From: Rhizobium album
GTDB taxonomy: Bacteria > Pseudomonadota > Alphaproteobacteria > Rhizobiales > Rhizobiaceae
Assembly: GCF_003122325.1 (NCBI RefSeq)
Contig: NZ_QFBC01000017.1
Coordinates: forward strand, 103,422 to 167,421
Length of the DNA stretch: 64,000 bases
Reading direction: 5' to 3'
In this document: piece by piece, positions 45,513 through 53,962 of the stretch
How the letters are laid out: each line of letters opens with the position of its first letter
Numbering within the stretch: position 1 is the first letter of the stretch
Made by a program: the position numbers and the translations under genes
Notes under the pieces: generated by a model
Database searches by the model: none
What the model was told of the DNA's origin: nothing
Seen by the model: the letters and a program-made list of their open reading frames with translations, nothing else

Positions 45513-46544
45513 TTACTGCTTGAATGTGTCCCAGCGTTCCTGGAGCCCCGTGGCGTGCTCGGCCCAGTAGGCTGCATCGATCACCAGCTGCTGCTTGATA
45601 TTTTCCTCGCTGGTGACGATCTTGGCCGCCTTCTCCGGCGTGATCTTGCCGCTCTTGAAGGCATCCTGGTTCATCGGCCCGTAAGGAATGAAATCGGGCA
45701 GATTGGCCTGATAGTCCGGATCGAGCAGGTGATTGACCAGCTTCATCGCACCCTGCGGGTTCGGCGATCCCTTGGGAACGACCAGGCATTCGACGTCCAT
45801 GATCGCTTCGTTGATGGTGTAGGCGTAGGGCGCGCCTTCCTTGATTGCCGCTTCGATGCGCGCCGCCCAGATGCTGAGCATGTCCACTTCCTGGCTCGTC
45901 GCCAGCTGCGTGGCCTGCGACCCCGACGTCCAGAACACCGAAACATCCGGCTTCAGCTTTTCCAGCTTGGCAAAGGCGCGGTCGACATCGAGCGGATAGA
46001 CCTTGTCGCGTGCAACGCCGTCGGCGAGAAGCGCCAGTTCAAGATTGCTCTGGCCGCTGTAGCCGGAAAGGGCGCGTGTGCCCGGAAATTTTTCGGTGTC
46101 GAAAAAATCGGCCCAGTTCTTCGGCGGATTGTCCTTGTAGACGTCCGTATTGTAGGCAAGCACGGTAGAATAGGCCGTGAAGCCGATCCAGTAATCGTTG
46201 CGCAGCCGCTCGGGGATGCCTGCCGCATTGGGGATCTTGCTGTAGTCGAGCTTTTCCAGCAGCCCTTCGTCCGCCGCCTGCTGGCAATAACCGCCATAAA
46301 GTTCAGCGACGTCCAGGTCGTTGGCGCCGCCCTTCACCTTTGTGCGGACATCTGCGATGCCGCTCTGCAGCGTGTATTCGGTAACCTGCATATCGTGATC
46401 CTTCGGCAGGTGATCGAGGATCGCCTTGCGCACACCTTCCTGATAGGCGCCGCCATAGGATGCATAACTGACCGTCTCGGCCGCCAGAGCCGGCATCGCA
46501 GCAAGGGCGCACGCGCCGAGCGCGAACGAAGCAATGAATTTCAT
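45513..46544 (-). CDS. potD: Spermidine/putrescine-type ABC transporter substrate-binding protein PotD
   Basis: 343 residues with a signal peptide (ASFALGACALAAMPALAAET, cleavage near residue 21). The mature sequence has ETVSYASYGGAYQEGVRKAI, a typical start for polyamine/opine/thiamine-type family 1 binding proteins, then YDV-type and YSTVLAYNTDVYKDNPPKNW motifs. It is the first gene of the long leftward operon (46544 to 36679). Because CoA enzymes follow rather than polyamine enzymes, the ligand may be a betaine- or carnitine-like acid instead of a polyamine. That is an inference from context. Confidence 0.9.
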   Translation of the reverse strand: MKFIASFALGACALAAMPALAAETVSYASYGGAYQEGVRKAILDHLPKDHDMQVTEYTLQSGIADVRTKVKGGANDLDVAELYGGYCQQAADEGLLEKLDYSKIPNAAGIPERLRNDYWIGFTAYSTVLAYNTDVYKDNPPKNWADFFDTEKFPGTRALSGYSGQSNLELALLADGVARDKVYPLDVDRAFAKLEKLKPDVSVFWTSGSQATQLATSQEVDMLSIWAARIEAAIKEGAPYAYTINEAIMDVECLVVPKGSPNPQGAMKLVNHLLDPDYQANLPDFIPYGPMNQDAFKSGKITPEKAAKIVTSEENIKQQLVIDAAYWAEHATGLQERWDTFKQ

Positions 46545-46596
46545 GAGTTCTCCTCCTCAAGAGCCCTCTCCACAGGCTCCATTTATGGCTATCATT

Positions 46597-46627
46597 AAAT
46601 TTGCCGGACGTCCAACTTTTTTTAATG
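46597..46627. promoter_or_regulatory. Operator-like repeat, copy 1 (potD-proximal)
   Basis: A segment of about 30 bp with a perfect core palindrome GGACGTCC (46606-46613), flanked by AAATTTG on the left and AACTTTTTTTA on the right. It is nearly identical to copy 2 at 46741. It lies about 55 bp before the potD start and likely binds a dimeric regulator, perhaps the TetR protein at 38918. Confidence 0.6.
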
Positions 46628-46740
46628 TGAATTGAGTTGGGATATGTCGGCAGGGGAATTCCGGCCCACGATCTTGTACGCCACGGCAACTGGCGGCCTT
46701 GCAAAAGCACCTTAACGCCGGCTCGAAATACATCGCAAAT

Positions 46741-46770
46741 AAATTTGTTGGACGTCTAACTTTTTTTATG
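46741..46770. promoter_or_regulatory. Operator-like repeat, copy 2 (ThDP-enzyme-proximal)
   Basis: The same segment as at 46597 in the same orientation: AAATTTG, then TTGGACGTCTAA (imperfect palindrome), then CTTTTTTTA. It differs from copy 1 at only a few positions. It lies toward the rightward ThDP-enzyme gene, so each divergent promoter has its own copy. Confidence 0.6.
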
Positions 46771-46913
46771 TACCGTTCATCATCGATTGCCCGGCACCCT
46801 GCCGCGGCATGATCCGAGAGAGAGATCCGGGGCTGTACGGCCGGGCTTTGGAGAGGCCCGGGAGAATATCGCATGCCCTCGCCATGAACCTGAAAAATCG
46901 AAATGAGGCCGAG

Positions 46914-48464
46914 ATGAATGGTGCTGAAAGCCTGGTTCGCAGTCTGCTGGCGAACGGTGTCGATACGTGTTTTGCCAATCCGGGAACCAGCGAGATGCAC
47001 TTCGTCGCCGCTCTCGACCGCGTCGATGGCGTGCGTTGCGTGCTCGGGCTGCATGAAAACGTCGTCACCGGCATGGCGGACGGATATTACCGCATCAGCG
47101 GCAAGCCGGCGGCGACCCTGCTGCATTGCGGCCCCGGCCTCTCCAACGGATCGGCCAATCTTCACAATGCACGCCGCGCCGAAAGCGGCATCGTCAATAT
47201 CGTCGGCGACCACGCGACGGGCCATCGTCCCTACGATTCACCGCTGACCGCCGACGTTCCCGCCCTCGCCGGCGCGGTGTCCGCCTCTGTCTGCACACCC
47301 GCCAACACCGAAACATTGGGCGCGGATGCCGCAAGAGCGGTGGCGATTGCCAGGCAACATCCGGGGCGGATCGCTACCCTGATCTTGCCGGCCGACATCT
47401 CGTGGTCGGAAGGCGGCGTCGAGGCCGCGACACACAGCGCTACCCCGCCTCCCGTCATCGATCCGCTCGCCGTCGAAACGGCCCGGCAACTGCTGGGTGG
47501 AGATGGGCGTAGCCTCATCCTGCTCGGCAACAGCACGGCCACGCATGAGGGCATCGGCCTTGCTTATGCCATTGCCGGCCGTGCCGGCGCCGATGTGATG
47601 GCAAGCTCCACCGTCGCCTCCCATCCGGGCGGCCGTGGCACGCATCCGTTCCCCCGCGTGCCCTATCCCGTCGACGCCGCGATAGAGGTGCTGGCGGCCT
47701 ATGACAATGTTTTGCTGGTGAACTGCCCTCCTCCCGTCGGCTTCTTCGGTTATCCCGGCAAACCCTCGCTGCTCTGCCGGCCGGATGCAGTGGTTCACAC
47801 CCTGTCCCGACGCGAACAGGACGGAACCGAAGCACTGCGCCTGCTGGCTACCGCTTTCGGCCTCGACATCGGTGAGATGAACCGCCCGGCCATTGGACCA
47901 AGGCAGGAGATCGAGCTGCCACACGGCGAACCGACCCCGGAAAAGCTGGACCAGGCACTGGCGGCCCTGCTGCCGGACCGCGCCATCATCGTCGACGAGA
48001 GCATAACCTATAGCAACGGCTTCACGACGACGCGGGCCGCGGCAGCGCCGCACGACTGGCTGGTCATCACCGGCGGCGCCATCGGCGGCGGCATGCCGGT
48101 GGCGACCGGTGCGGCGATTGCCGGCGGAGGGCGGCAGGTGGTCAACCTGCAGGCCGACGGCTCCGCCGCCTATACGCTGCAGGCGCTCTGGACACAGGCC
48201 CGGGAAAACCTGCCCTGCACGACGGTCCTGCTCAACAATCGCCGCTACAACATCCTTCTCGGCGAATATCGCAATGTCGGCGCCGTTCCCGGACCGACGG
48301 CCATGAGCATGCTCGATCTCGACAACCCCGATATCCGCTGGGCGGACCTCGCCCGCTCGCTCGGCGTCGAGGCGGTGTGTGTCGCCACCATGGAGGAATG
48401 CGCCCAGGCCCTGTCCCGGGGCTTTGGATCGGGCAAGCCGTATTTCATCGAACTTCTGGTCTGA
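46914..48464 (+). CDS. Thiamine-diphosphate enzyme, acetolactate synthase/benzoylformate decarboxylase family
   Basis: 516 residues with the three-domain ThDP layout. The N-terminal pyrimidine-binding domain has FANPGTSEMHFVAALD and the catalytic Glu48 in GLHENVVTGMADGYY. The C-terminal domain has the cofactor motif ADGSAAYTLQALWTQ to LLNNRRYN. It is annotated in relatives as acetolactate synthase large subunit-like, but no small subunit is present and the length fits 2-oxo-acid decarboxylases too. The ATG at 46914 with GAGG upstream is preferred to ATG 46884. It is divergent from the Pot/CoA operon and shares its regulatory gap. The substrate is unknown. Confidence 0.85.
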   Translation: MNGAESLVRSLLANGVDTCFANPGTSEMHFVAALDRVDGVRCVLGLHENVVTGMADGYYRISGKPAATLLHCGPGLSNGSANLHNARRAESGIVNIVGDHATGHRPYDSPLTADVPALAGAVSASVCTPANTETLGADAARAVAIARQHPGRIATLILPADISWSEGGVEAATHSATPPPVIDPLAVETARQLLGGDGRSLILLGNSTATHEGIGLAYAIAGRAGADVMASSTVASHPGGRGTHPFPRVPYPVDAAIEVLAAYDNVLLVNCPPPVGFFGYPGKPSLLCRPDAVVHTLSRREQDGTEALRLLATAFGLDIGEMNRPAIGPRQEIELPHGEPTPEKLDQALAALLPDRAIIVDESITYSNGFTTTRAAAAPHDWLVITGGAIGGGMPVATGAAIAGGGRQVVNLQADGSAAYTLQALWTQARENLPCTTVLLNNRRYNILLGEYRNVGAVPGPTAMSMLDLDNPDIRWADLARSLGVEAVCVATMEECAQALSRGFGSGKPYFIELLV

Positions 48465-48473
48465 AGCAGACCG

Positions 48474-49337
48474 ATGCGCCTCACGCTCGCGCCTTCGCCG
48501 GTGGTGCAGGGAATGGTGATGGTGTGCACCGCCTCGCTGTGCTTCAGCCTGAACGACACGTTCACGAAGTTCCTTGTCTTCCGCTACGGCATTTCCGAAA
48601 TCATCTTTCTGCGCAGCCTGATCGCCCTGCCGCTGCTGGCGGCGATGGCGATCGTCATCGGCCGGACGACGATCCGCTGGTCGTCCAGGCTGTTCTTCCA
48701 CGCCATACGCGGCGCGCTCAACCTTGCGGCCGCCTATCTCTATATCAACGGCCTGCAATATCTCAGCATCGCCGAAACAACGGTGATCCTGTTTTCCTCG
48801 CCGCTGATCGTGACGCTGGCCTCGGTTTTCTTCTTCAAGGAGGTCGTCGGCTGGCAGAAATGGGCGGCGGCCATCTGCAGCTTTACCGGTGTCGTCGTCG
48901 CCATCCGCCCCGGCGCGGAGGCCTTTCAGCCGGCGTCATTGTTCATCCTGGCCTCCAGCTTCCTCTACGCCGCCAATTCGCTGACGGCGCGGTGGATCCC
49001 GGAAGCCGACAATCTCTGGACCATCAGCTTCTTCGGCGCCGCCTTTTCCGCCCTGTTCGTGGCGCCGCTGGCGGTAAGCGAGTGGATTCCGGTCCACAGC
49101 GAAGACCTGATGTTCCTGACCGCGGCGGCACTCTGCTCAAGCCTCGGGATCGGCCTCAGTTCGCTTGCCTATCGGCTGGCCCAGGCCTCCGATCTTGCCC
49201 CTTATGCCTATTCCGGCCTGATCTGGTCGCTGGGGATCACGATGCTCGTCTGGGGCGCCGTCCCCACTGCCTGGACATTCCTCGGAGCAGCGATCATCGC
49301 CGCCAGCAGCCTTTTCCATTTCTTCTGGTCGCGCTAA
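48474..49337 (+). CDS. EamA/DMT-family transporter
   Basis: 287 residues with about ten hydrophobic segments and two EamA repeats: an N-terminal half starting VVQGMVMVCTASLCFSLND and a C-terminal half with FILASSFLYAANSLTARW. LSIAETTVILFSSPLIVTL is a typical helix 4. Proteins of this family usually export amino acids or metabolites. It starts 9 bp after the ThDP-enzyme stop, so the two form an operon. It converges with the enolase-superfamily gene with a 1-bp gap. Confidence 0.88.
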   Translation: MRLTLAPSPVVQGMVMVCTASLCFSLNDTFTKFLVFRYGISEIIFLRSLIALPLLAAMAIVIGRTTIRWSSRLFFHAIRGALNLAAAYLYINGLQYLSIAETTVILFSSPLIVTLASVFFFKEVVGWQKWAAAICSFTGVVVAIRPGAEAFQPASLFILASSFLYAANSLTARWIPEADNLWTISFFGAAFSALFVAPLAVSEWIPVHSEDLMFLTAAALCSSLGIGLSSLAYRLAQASDLAPYAYSGLIWSLGITMLVWGAVPTAWTFLGAAIIAASSLFHFFWSR

Positions 49338-49338
49338 C

Positions 49339-50496
49339 CTATCGAAGCGAATAGGCCTGAAAAGGCTCTATCCGTTTCCTGTCGATGACGGCGCCGAGGC
49401 CGGGCAGCGGGTTGACGCGCAACGTGCCATCGCGTTCGATCGCCTGTTCCGGCGGGTTTTCGAGCACCTGGACGTAGGTGTTGGAATCGCTGAAGTAAGG
49501 ATAGACTTCGAGGTTCATGGCGTTCGGGATCGCGGCGCAGAGCGACAGCGAAGCGGCCGAGCACAGCGAGCTGGCGCAATTGTGCGGCGAAACGCGAACA
49601 TTGTAGGTTTCCGCCATGCCGGCGATCTGCACCGCTTCCAGCATGCCGCCGCAATTGGCGATGTCGGGCATGACGATCGAGACGGCGCCGGTATCGAGGA
49701 CGTTGCGGAACCCGCCGCGCCCATAGACCCGCTCGCCGAGCGCGATCGGGATGCCGCTTCGTGCCGCCACCCGCGTCAGGCCGGCAAGGTTGAAGGGATC
49801 GAGCGGTTCCTCGATCCAGCTGATGTCGAGATCGCGGCAGACATCGAGAAACCGCATCAGCTGGTCGTCGCAGAGGCCGCCCGACAGGTCGAGCATCAGC
49901 TCGATCTCCGGCCCGACTTCCGCACGCAAGGCTTTCACCCGTTCGATCGCCTGGCGGAAGCGGCCGTCATCCAGCATGCGCGCCGAAACATGGCGGAACG
50001 TGCCGTCCGGCAGTTCATAGGCGAAAGGATAAGCCTTCAGGGCGCGAAAACCGTCCGAGAGCGGCCGGGCTGCGGCTTTTGCCCAGTTGACCACATCGTC
50101 GTGTTCATGGTTCCAGCCGTTGGCATACAGCTTGATGTCGCTGCGTACCGCCCCGCCCAGCAGTTCGTGGACCGGCAGGCCTGCCGCCTTGCCCTTGATG
50201 TCCCATAGCGCCAGCTCGATGGCGCTGATCGCGGCGAAGGAGACGGCTCCTCCGCCCTTCGCCCAGAAGGAGTGGTCGTAGAGATCCTGCCAGATGCGGC
50301 GGATCTCAAGCGGGTTGCGGCCGGAGAGCCGCAACGCCATGTCTTCGAGCATGCCGGCAACGGCGGGAGCGCCGTAACCATAAGCGACGCCGGCCTCGCC
50401 GAACCCGGAAATGCCCTCGTCCGTCTCGATCTCGACGAGCACGGGGCGCAGGCCGCCGCCTTCGATACGGTAGATCCTGACATTGCTGATATTCAT
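49339..50496 (-). CDS. Enolase-superfamily protein (mandelate racemase/muconate lactonizing type)
   Basis: A 385-residue enolase-superfamily enzyme. Metal ligands appear as Asp203 in LMLDLSGG, Glu229 or Glu230 in WIEEPLDP and Glu255 in ALGERVYG. A candidate base is His305 in RVSPHNCAS, with Lys154 in FRALKAYPF on the opposite face. The pattern fits sugar-acid dehydratases or racemases of the MR/GalD branch. It is the last gene of the leftward opine-like operon, 35 bp after RidA. It may process a sugar-acid or hydroxy-acid released by the upstream oxidase. That is inference. Confidence 0.87.
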   Translation of the reverse strand: MNISNVRIYRIEGGGLRPVLVEIETDEGISGFGEAGVAYGYGAPAVAGMLEDMALRLSGRNPLEIRRIWQDLYDHSFWAKGGGAVSFAAISAIELALWDIKGKAAGLPVHELLGGAVRSDIKLYANGWNHEHDDVVNWAKAAARPLSDGFRALKAYPFAYELPDGTFRHVSARMLDDGRFRQAIERVKALRAEVGPEIELMLDLSGGLCDDQLMRFLDVCRDLDISWIEEPLDPFNLAGLTRVAARSGIPIALGERVYGRGGFRNVLDTGAVSIVMPDIANCGGMLEAVQIAGMAETYNVRVSPHNCASSLCSAASLSLCAAIPNAMNLEVYPYFSDSNTYVQVLENPPEQAIERDGTLRVNPLPGLGAVIDRKRIEPFQAYSLR

Positions 50497-50531
50497 CGGA
50501 GAGCCTTTCTGAGAGGGTTCGGCGGGCGGGA

Positions 50532-50876
50532 TCAGGCGTGCGCGGTGACGACGATTTCGATCAGCGTCGTGCCGCCGAGATCGGCGACGCCGACGGTGGC
50601 GCGGGTCGGAAAGCTCTCGGGCGACAGCCATTCCTTCCAGACCACGTCCATCTGCGGCTTCAGAGCCATGTCGGTGATGAAGATGGTTGCCGACAGCAGC
50701 TTGGTCTTGTCCGAGCCGGCTTCCGCGAGATAGCTGTCGAGCTTGGCGAGGATTTCGCGGGTCTGGCCGGCCATGTCGAGGCCTTCGTCGTCGCAGGTGG
50801 TGCCGCCGACGAAGATCAGGCCGTTGTGCGAGACGACACGGTGCATGATGGGGGTCTGGATATGACGGTTCGTCAT
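50532..50876 (-). CDS. RidA family protein (reactive imine/enamine deaminase)
   Basis: A 114-residue RidA/YjgF/UK114-type protein. It has the core NGLIFVGGTTCDDEGLDMAGQ, split here as NGLIFVGGTTCDDEG and MAGQTREILAKLDSYL, and RATVGVADLGGTTLIEIVV. The usual active-site Arg equivalent is R in FPTRATVGV. RidA proteins hydrolyse imines formed by amine oxidation. The ATG overlaps the stop of the upstream FAD-subunit gene, so an oxidase that makes an imine and a deaminase that removes it are made together. Confidence 0.88.
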   Translation of the reverse strand: MTNRHIQTPIMHRVVSHNGLIFVGGTTCDDEGLDMAGQTREILAKLDSYLAEAGSDKTKLLSATIFITDMALKPQMDVVWKEWLSPESFPTRATVGVADLGGTTLIEIVVTAHA

Positions 50877-52555
50877 CGGTTCTTTCCTTCTTCTTCGAGT
50901 GAATGCTGTTCGGGTGTCCGGCCGGTGACGGCGAAGACGGCGGCCGGCGTCTGCGGAAGGGCGCCGAGCTCGGCAAGGCGCAGCGGCTTGACCGGCGCCC
51001 GCAGGCGGTAGGTGCCGATCTCCGCCGGGCTGACGCCGCGCTCCTCCGCCATGATTTCGGTGACGGTCGAGGCGCACATGCGGCCCTGGCAAGGCCCCAT
51101 GCCGCAGCGCACGAAAGTCTTGAGCTGGTTCGGTCCCGGCACGCCGAGCGCGATCACCTGCCGCAGCGTGCCGGCACGCACCTCCTCGCAGCGGCAGACC
51201 ATGGTGTCGGGATCGGGCGGCGCGAGAAACTGGCGGGCTGGCCGGTAGAGCGTATCGAGGAACGTTCGGCCACGACGGTAGGTCTGCCGTTTCTTCTCAA
51301 GCCCGGCGAGACGGCCCGCACTTTGCGACGACGACAGCAGGCCGATATCCGCAAGTGCTGCCAGTGCCGCGATGCGGCCGCAGACCGCGGCATGCTCCGC
51401 CCCGCCGATTCCGGCCCCGTCGCCGGCCGACAGCACGCCGGCAAGCGAGGTGCGGCCATGGCTATCCGTCCACGGCTGGAAGGCGCGCTGGGTGTCGTTC
51501 CATTCGATGGTGCAGCCGGCGGCGCTGGCGAGGTTGATGCCGGGAATGATGCCCTGGTGGAGAAGCACGCAATCGGCAGCGATCGCATCTTGCCTCCCGC
51601 CGGCGCGAAAACGCACCCCTTCGGCGTGATTGCTGCCGGCAATCGCCAGTTCTGTCACGCCTGAGATCACTCTCGCACGCCGCCGGACACCCAACAGCAG
51701 GGAAAGACCCTTGGCGACATAAGGAGACAGGAGAAAATCCGGAAGATGGCGCAACGCCGCCATCCGTTGCTTGCTGTCGGCGGTGTCGAGCAGCGCCGCG
51801 ATATCCGCGCCCGCCCGCAGCAACTGATCGGCCAGCAGGTAGAGCAGCGGCCCGCAGCCGGCGAGCACGATGCGGCCGGCGGGAATGCCGGAAACCGATT
51901 TCAGCGCGATCTGCGCCGCCCCGGCGCTCATCACGCCGGGAAGCGTCCAGCCGGGCACGGCCATGGGCCGCTCCATCGCTCCCGTCGCTAGGATGACGGC
52001 GCGGGCGGACACCATGCGCGCGGCGCCGGCAAGCGTCAGGCCGAGCGTCGCAACACCCGTCTTCTCGCCGGATGCAGGGCTGTCGCAGATGGAATGAGAG
52101 GGTGCCGCCTGTCCCTTCTCCCCCGCGGGGAGAAGGTCCCGGCAGGGGGGTGAGGGGGCGTCACACGGCAAGACCTGTCCGCTTGGCCCCCTCATCCGGC
52201 CCTTCGGGCCCCCTTCTCCCCGCCGGGGAGAAGAGGAAAGCGGCGATGTTGCGGCATCGAGGCTCCAGACGGTGGTTGCAGCGGCATAATCGACGGATGA
52301 AGCGGCGAACGCATCGGTTATGGCACGCCCCTTCCAATAATCCTTTCCGAAGAAATCCTGCCGTTCCGGCGTGTTGCGGGTAATGCCGCGATAAATCTGA
52401 CCGCCGGGGGCAAGGTTCTCGTCGGCAACCAGCACCGAGGCGCCGGCCGCAGCCGCCTCGGTTGCGGCAGACAGACCGGCCGGGCCGGCACCGACGACGA
52501 CGAGATCGTAGTGCAGCGCAAGCTGCCCTGCTTCGGTCACAACACGCATGCTCAT
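50873..52555 (-). CDS. FAD oxidoreductase subunit with C-terminal [2Fe-2S] (BFD) site (HcnB/OoxA-like)
   Basis: 560 residues. The N-terminal FAD fold has LVVVGAGPAGLSAATEAAAAG at 19-39 (first 14: VVVGAGPAGLSAAT) and ADENLAPGGQIYRG. VILATGAMERPMAVPGWTLPGV is split as VILATGAMERP and PGWTLPGV. The C-terminal BFD-like cluster shows cysteines in MVCRCEEV and CGMGPCQGRMC. This is the alpha subunit pattern of octopine/nopaline oxidase, hydrogen cyanide synthase and D-hydroxyproline dehydrogenase. About residues 104-165 do not fit the family and are encoded by a palindromic repeat inserted in frame (52061-52246). The ATG overlaps the ferredoxin-like subunit stop (ATGA). Confidence 0.9.
   Translation of the reverse strand: MSMRVVTEAGQLALHYDLVVVGAGPAGLSAATEAAAAGASVLVADENLAPGGQIYRGITRNTPERQDFFGKDYWKGRAITDAFAASSVDYAAATTVWSLDAATSPLSSSPRRGEGGPKGRMRGPSGQVLPCDAPSPPCRDLLPAGEKGQAAPSHSICDSPASGEKTGVATLGLTLAGAARMVSARAVILATGAMERPMAVPGWTLPGVMSAGAAQIALKSVSGIPAGRIVLAGCGPLLYLLADQLLRAGADIAALLDTADSKQRMAALRHLPDFLLSPYVAKGLSLLLGVRRRARVISGVTELAIAGSNHAEGVRFRAGGRQDAIAADCVLLHQGIIPGINLASAAGCTIEWNDTQRAFQPWTDSHGRTSLAGVLSAGDGAGIGGAEHAAVCGRIAALAALADIGLLSSSQSAGRLAGLEKKRQTYRRGRTFLDTLYRPARQFLAPPDPDTMVCRCEEVRAGTLRQVIALGVPGPNQLKTFVRCGMGPCQGRMCASTVTEIMAEERGVSPAEIGTYRLRAPVKPLRLAELGALPQTPAAVFAVTGRTPEQHSLEEEGKNR
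52061..52246. repeat. Palindromic repeat element inserted in frame in the FAD-subunit gene
   Basis: The segment holds two hairpins: CCTTCTCCCC.CGGGGAGAAGG-type at about 52113-52136, and CTTCTCCCC (52213-52221) with GGGGAGAAG (52225-52233). TGAGGGGG (52151-52158) pairs with CCCCCTCA (52187-52194), giving a long cruciform-like structure. The composition resembles palindromic repeats scattered between genes of rhizobia and other alphaproteobacteria. It stays open in the gene frame and adds about 60 residues. Limits are approximate. Confidence 0.75.
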
Positions 52556-52857
52556 CGGTTTTGCCCCCCACAGACAAGGCGTGCACCGGACTGGCTGGTG
52601 ACGACCATGCCCTGGCGCACCTCGACCAGACAGCTCTGGCGGTTCTGGATGCCGTCAACCGTCACGAGGCATTCGAAACAGACGCCCATCAGGCAATAGG
52701 GTGCACGCGGCTCTCCGCCCACGACGCTCTCACGGACCGTATCGACACCGGCAGCGAGAAGGGCGACAGCCAGCGTGTCGCCGCGCGCTGCGGTCACGCT
52801 TCTGCCATTGAAGGAAAAGGTGACGGGTTCGGCAGGCTCACGAATTCTCAGAAGCAT
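52552..52857 (-). CDS. Small [2Fe-2S] subunit of the amine oxidase (HcnA-like)
   Basis: 101 residues with one Fer2-type fold. Four cysteines at 55, 60, 63 and 76 (PYCLMGVCFECLV and QNRQSC) follow the plant-type ferredoxin pattern Cx4Cx2C...C. Such subunits sit with two FAD subunits in HcnABC, octopine oxidase-like and heteromeric D-hydroxyproline dehydrogenase complexes and carry electrons between flavins. The start overlaps the FAD beta gene by 20 bp and the stop overlaps the alpha gene, so all three are coupled. Confidence 0.9.
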   Translation of the reverse strand: MLLRIREPAEPVTFSFNGRSVTAARGDTLAVALLAAGVDTVRESVVGGEPRAPYCLMGVCFECLVTVDGIQNRQSCLVEVRQGMVVTSQSGARLVCGGQNR

Positions 52858-53962
52858 GGAACCTCCGTGAGTGGAACGGTGCGAGATCGGGCGAAAGCGC
52901 GCCGGCAGCGATCTGCGGCGCAACGACCAGCGCATGGTTGGCCGCCAGCGTCACGCCGGAATGGCAGACGGTGACGAAGGCGCCGGGATGGGTCACCGAC
53001 TGCTCGTAGATCGGAAACCCGTCCTGCGTCTTGACGCGGAAACCGGCCCAGCTGCGCACGACGTTAAGTTCGGCAAGGCAGGGAAACACCCGCATGGCCC
53101 TGTTGGCGAGCACCATGCTGATCTCCTGGTTGGTGGCGATAGTCGCGGTGTGCGTCTCTTCGCTGTCCCCGATCATCACCCCGCCCTCATCGGCCTGGCG
53201 GATCGTCGCCGAGGTGTAGTCGAAGAACGGGCGGCATTTTTCGGTAACGAGGATCTGGCCCTTGCTGCGTTTCAGCGGCGCAGTGAGCCCCATCATCGGC
53301 GCCAGCCGCTGGTTGTCGATGCCGGCGGCCAGCACGATGCGGCGGGCAAAGACCGTGCCGTAGGGGCCGGAGAGCCGGAAACCGCCGGCCTCCGGATCGA
53401 TGCGCTCGACGGCATGGCCGGCGCGATAATCGACGCCGCGATGGCGCATGGCCGCATGCAGCGCCCGGAAGAGGCGCAGCGAGTTCACATGCCCGTCCGC
53501 CGGCGAATAGGCTGCGCCGACAACATCCGGGCCGATCTGCGGCAGGCGCCGGCGGGTCTCTTCCGCAGACAATATTTCATAAGGGGCGGCGGCACCGCCG
53601 GTCTCGATGGAAATCGTGTGCAATTCCGCCGCCAGCGTATCAAGCTCGTCCTGCGAAAGCGCGAAAGAAAAGGCGCCGCGCTGGCTGAGCGCGACATCGA
53701 TGCCGGTGTCTTCGGCGAGCGCTACGGCAAAGGTCGGCCAACGTTCGGCCGAGGCCTTGGACCACAGGGCATAATGCGGCGCATGCAACCCCTTGCCCTG
53801 CACCCAGACGAGGGCGAAATTGGCACGCGACGCCCGCGGATCGAGGTCCGCGCCGTCCAGCACCATGGTCTTCAGGCCGGCGCGGGCAAAGCCCCAGGCC
53901 AGCGCTGCGCCGACGAGTCCACCGCCGACGACCGCGATATCGCTTTCGTCCAGTAAAGGCAT
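52838..53962 (-). CDS. FAD-dependent amine/D-amino acid oxidase subunit (HcnC/OoxB-like)
   Basis: 374 residues of the DAO fold. The dinucleotide motif is SDIAVVGGGLVGAALAW at 7-23, then RASRANFALVWVQGKG, SPADGHVNSLRLFRAL, IVLAAGIDN and a C-terminal GFPIYEQSVTHPGAFV. It is the catalytic beta subunit that oxidises a C-N bond of an opine, D-hydroxyproline or similar secondary amine; electrons go through the small Fe-S and alpha subunits. The ATG at 53962 is used; the open frame up to 54070 lies in the gap after the binding-protein gene. Confidence 0.9.
   Translation of the reverse strand: MPLLDESDIAVVGGGLVGAALAWGFARAGLKTMVLDGADLDPRASRANFALVWVQGKGLHAPHYALWSKASAERWPTFAVALAEDTGIDVALSQRGAFSFALSQDELDTLAAELHTISIETGGAAAPYEILSAEETRRRLPQIGPDVVGAAYSPADGHVNSLRLFRALHAAMRHRGVDYRAGHAVERIDPEAGGFRLSGPYGTVFARRIVLAAGIDNQRLAPMMGLTAPLKRSKGQILVTEKCRPFFDYTSATIRQADEGGVMIGDSEETHTATIATNQEISMVLANRAMRVFPCLAELNVVRSWAGFRVKTQDGFPIYEQSVTHPGAFVTVCHSGVTLAANHALVVAPQIAAGALSPDLAPFHSRRFHASENS

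Noticed and set aside
45400..45789. Longer potA start up to 45789
   Set aside because: It would place the potA N-terminus inside the potD coding end and the strong hairpin; the ATG at 45399 gives the family N-terminus.
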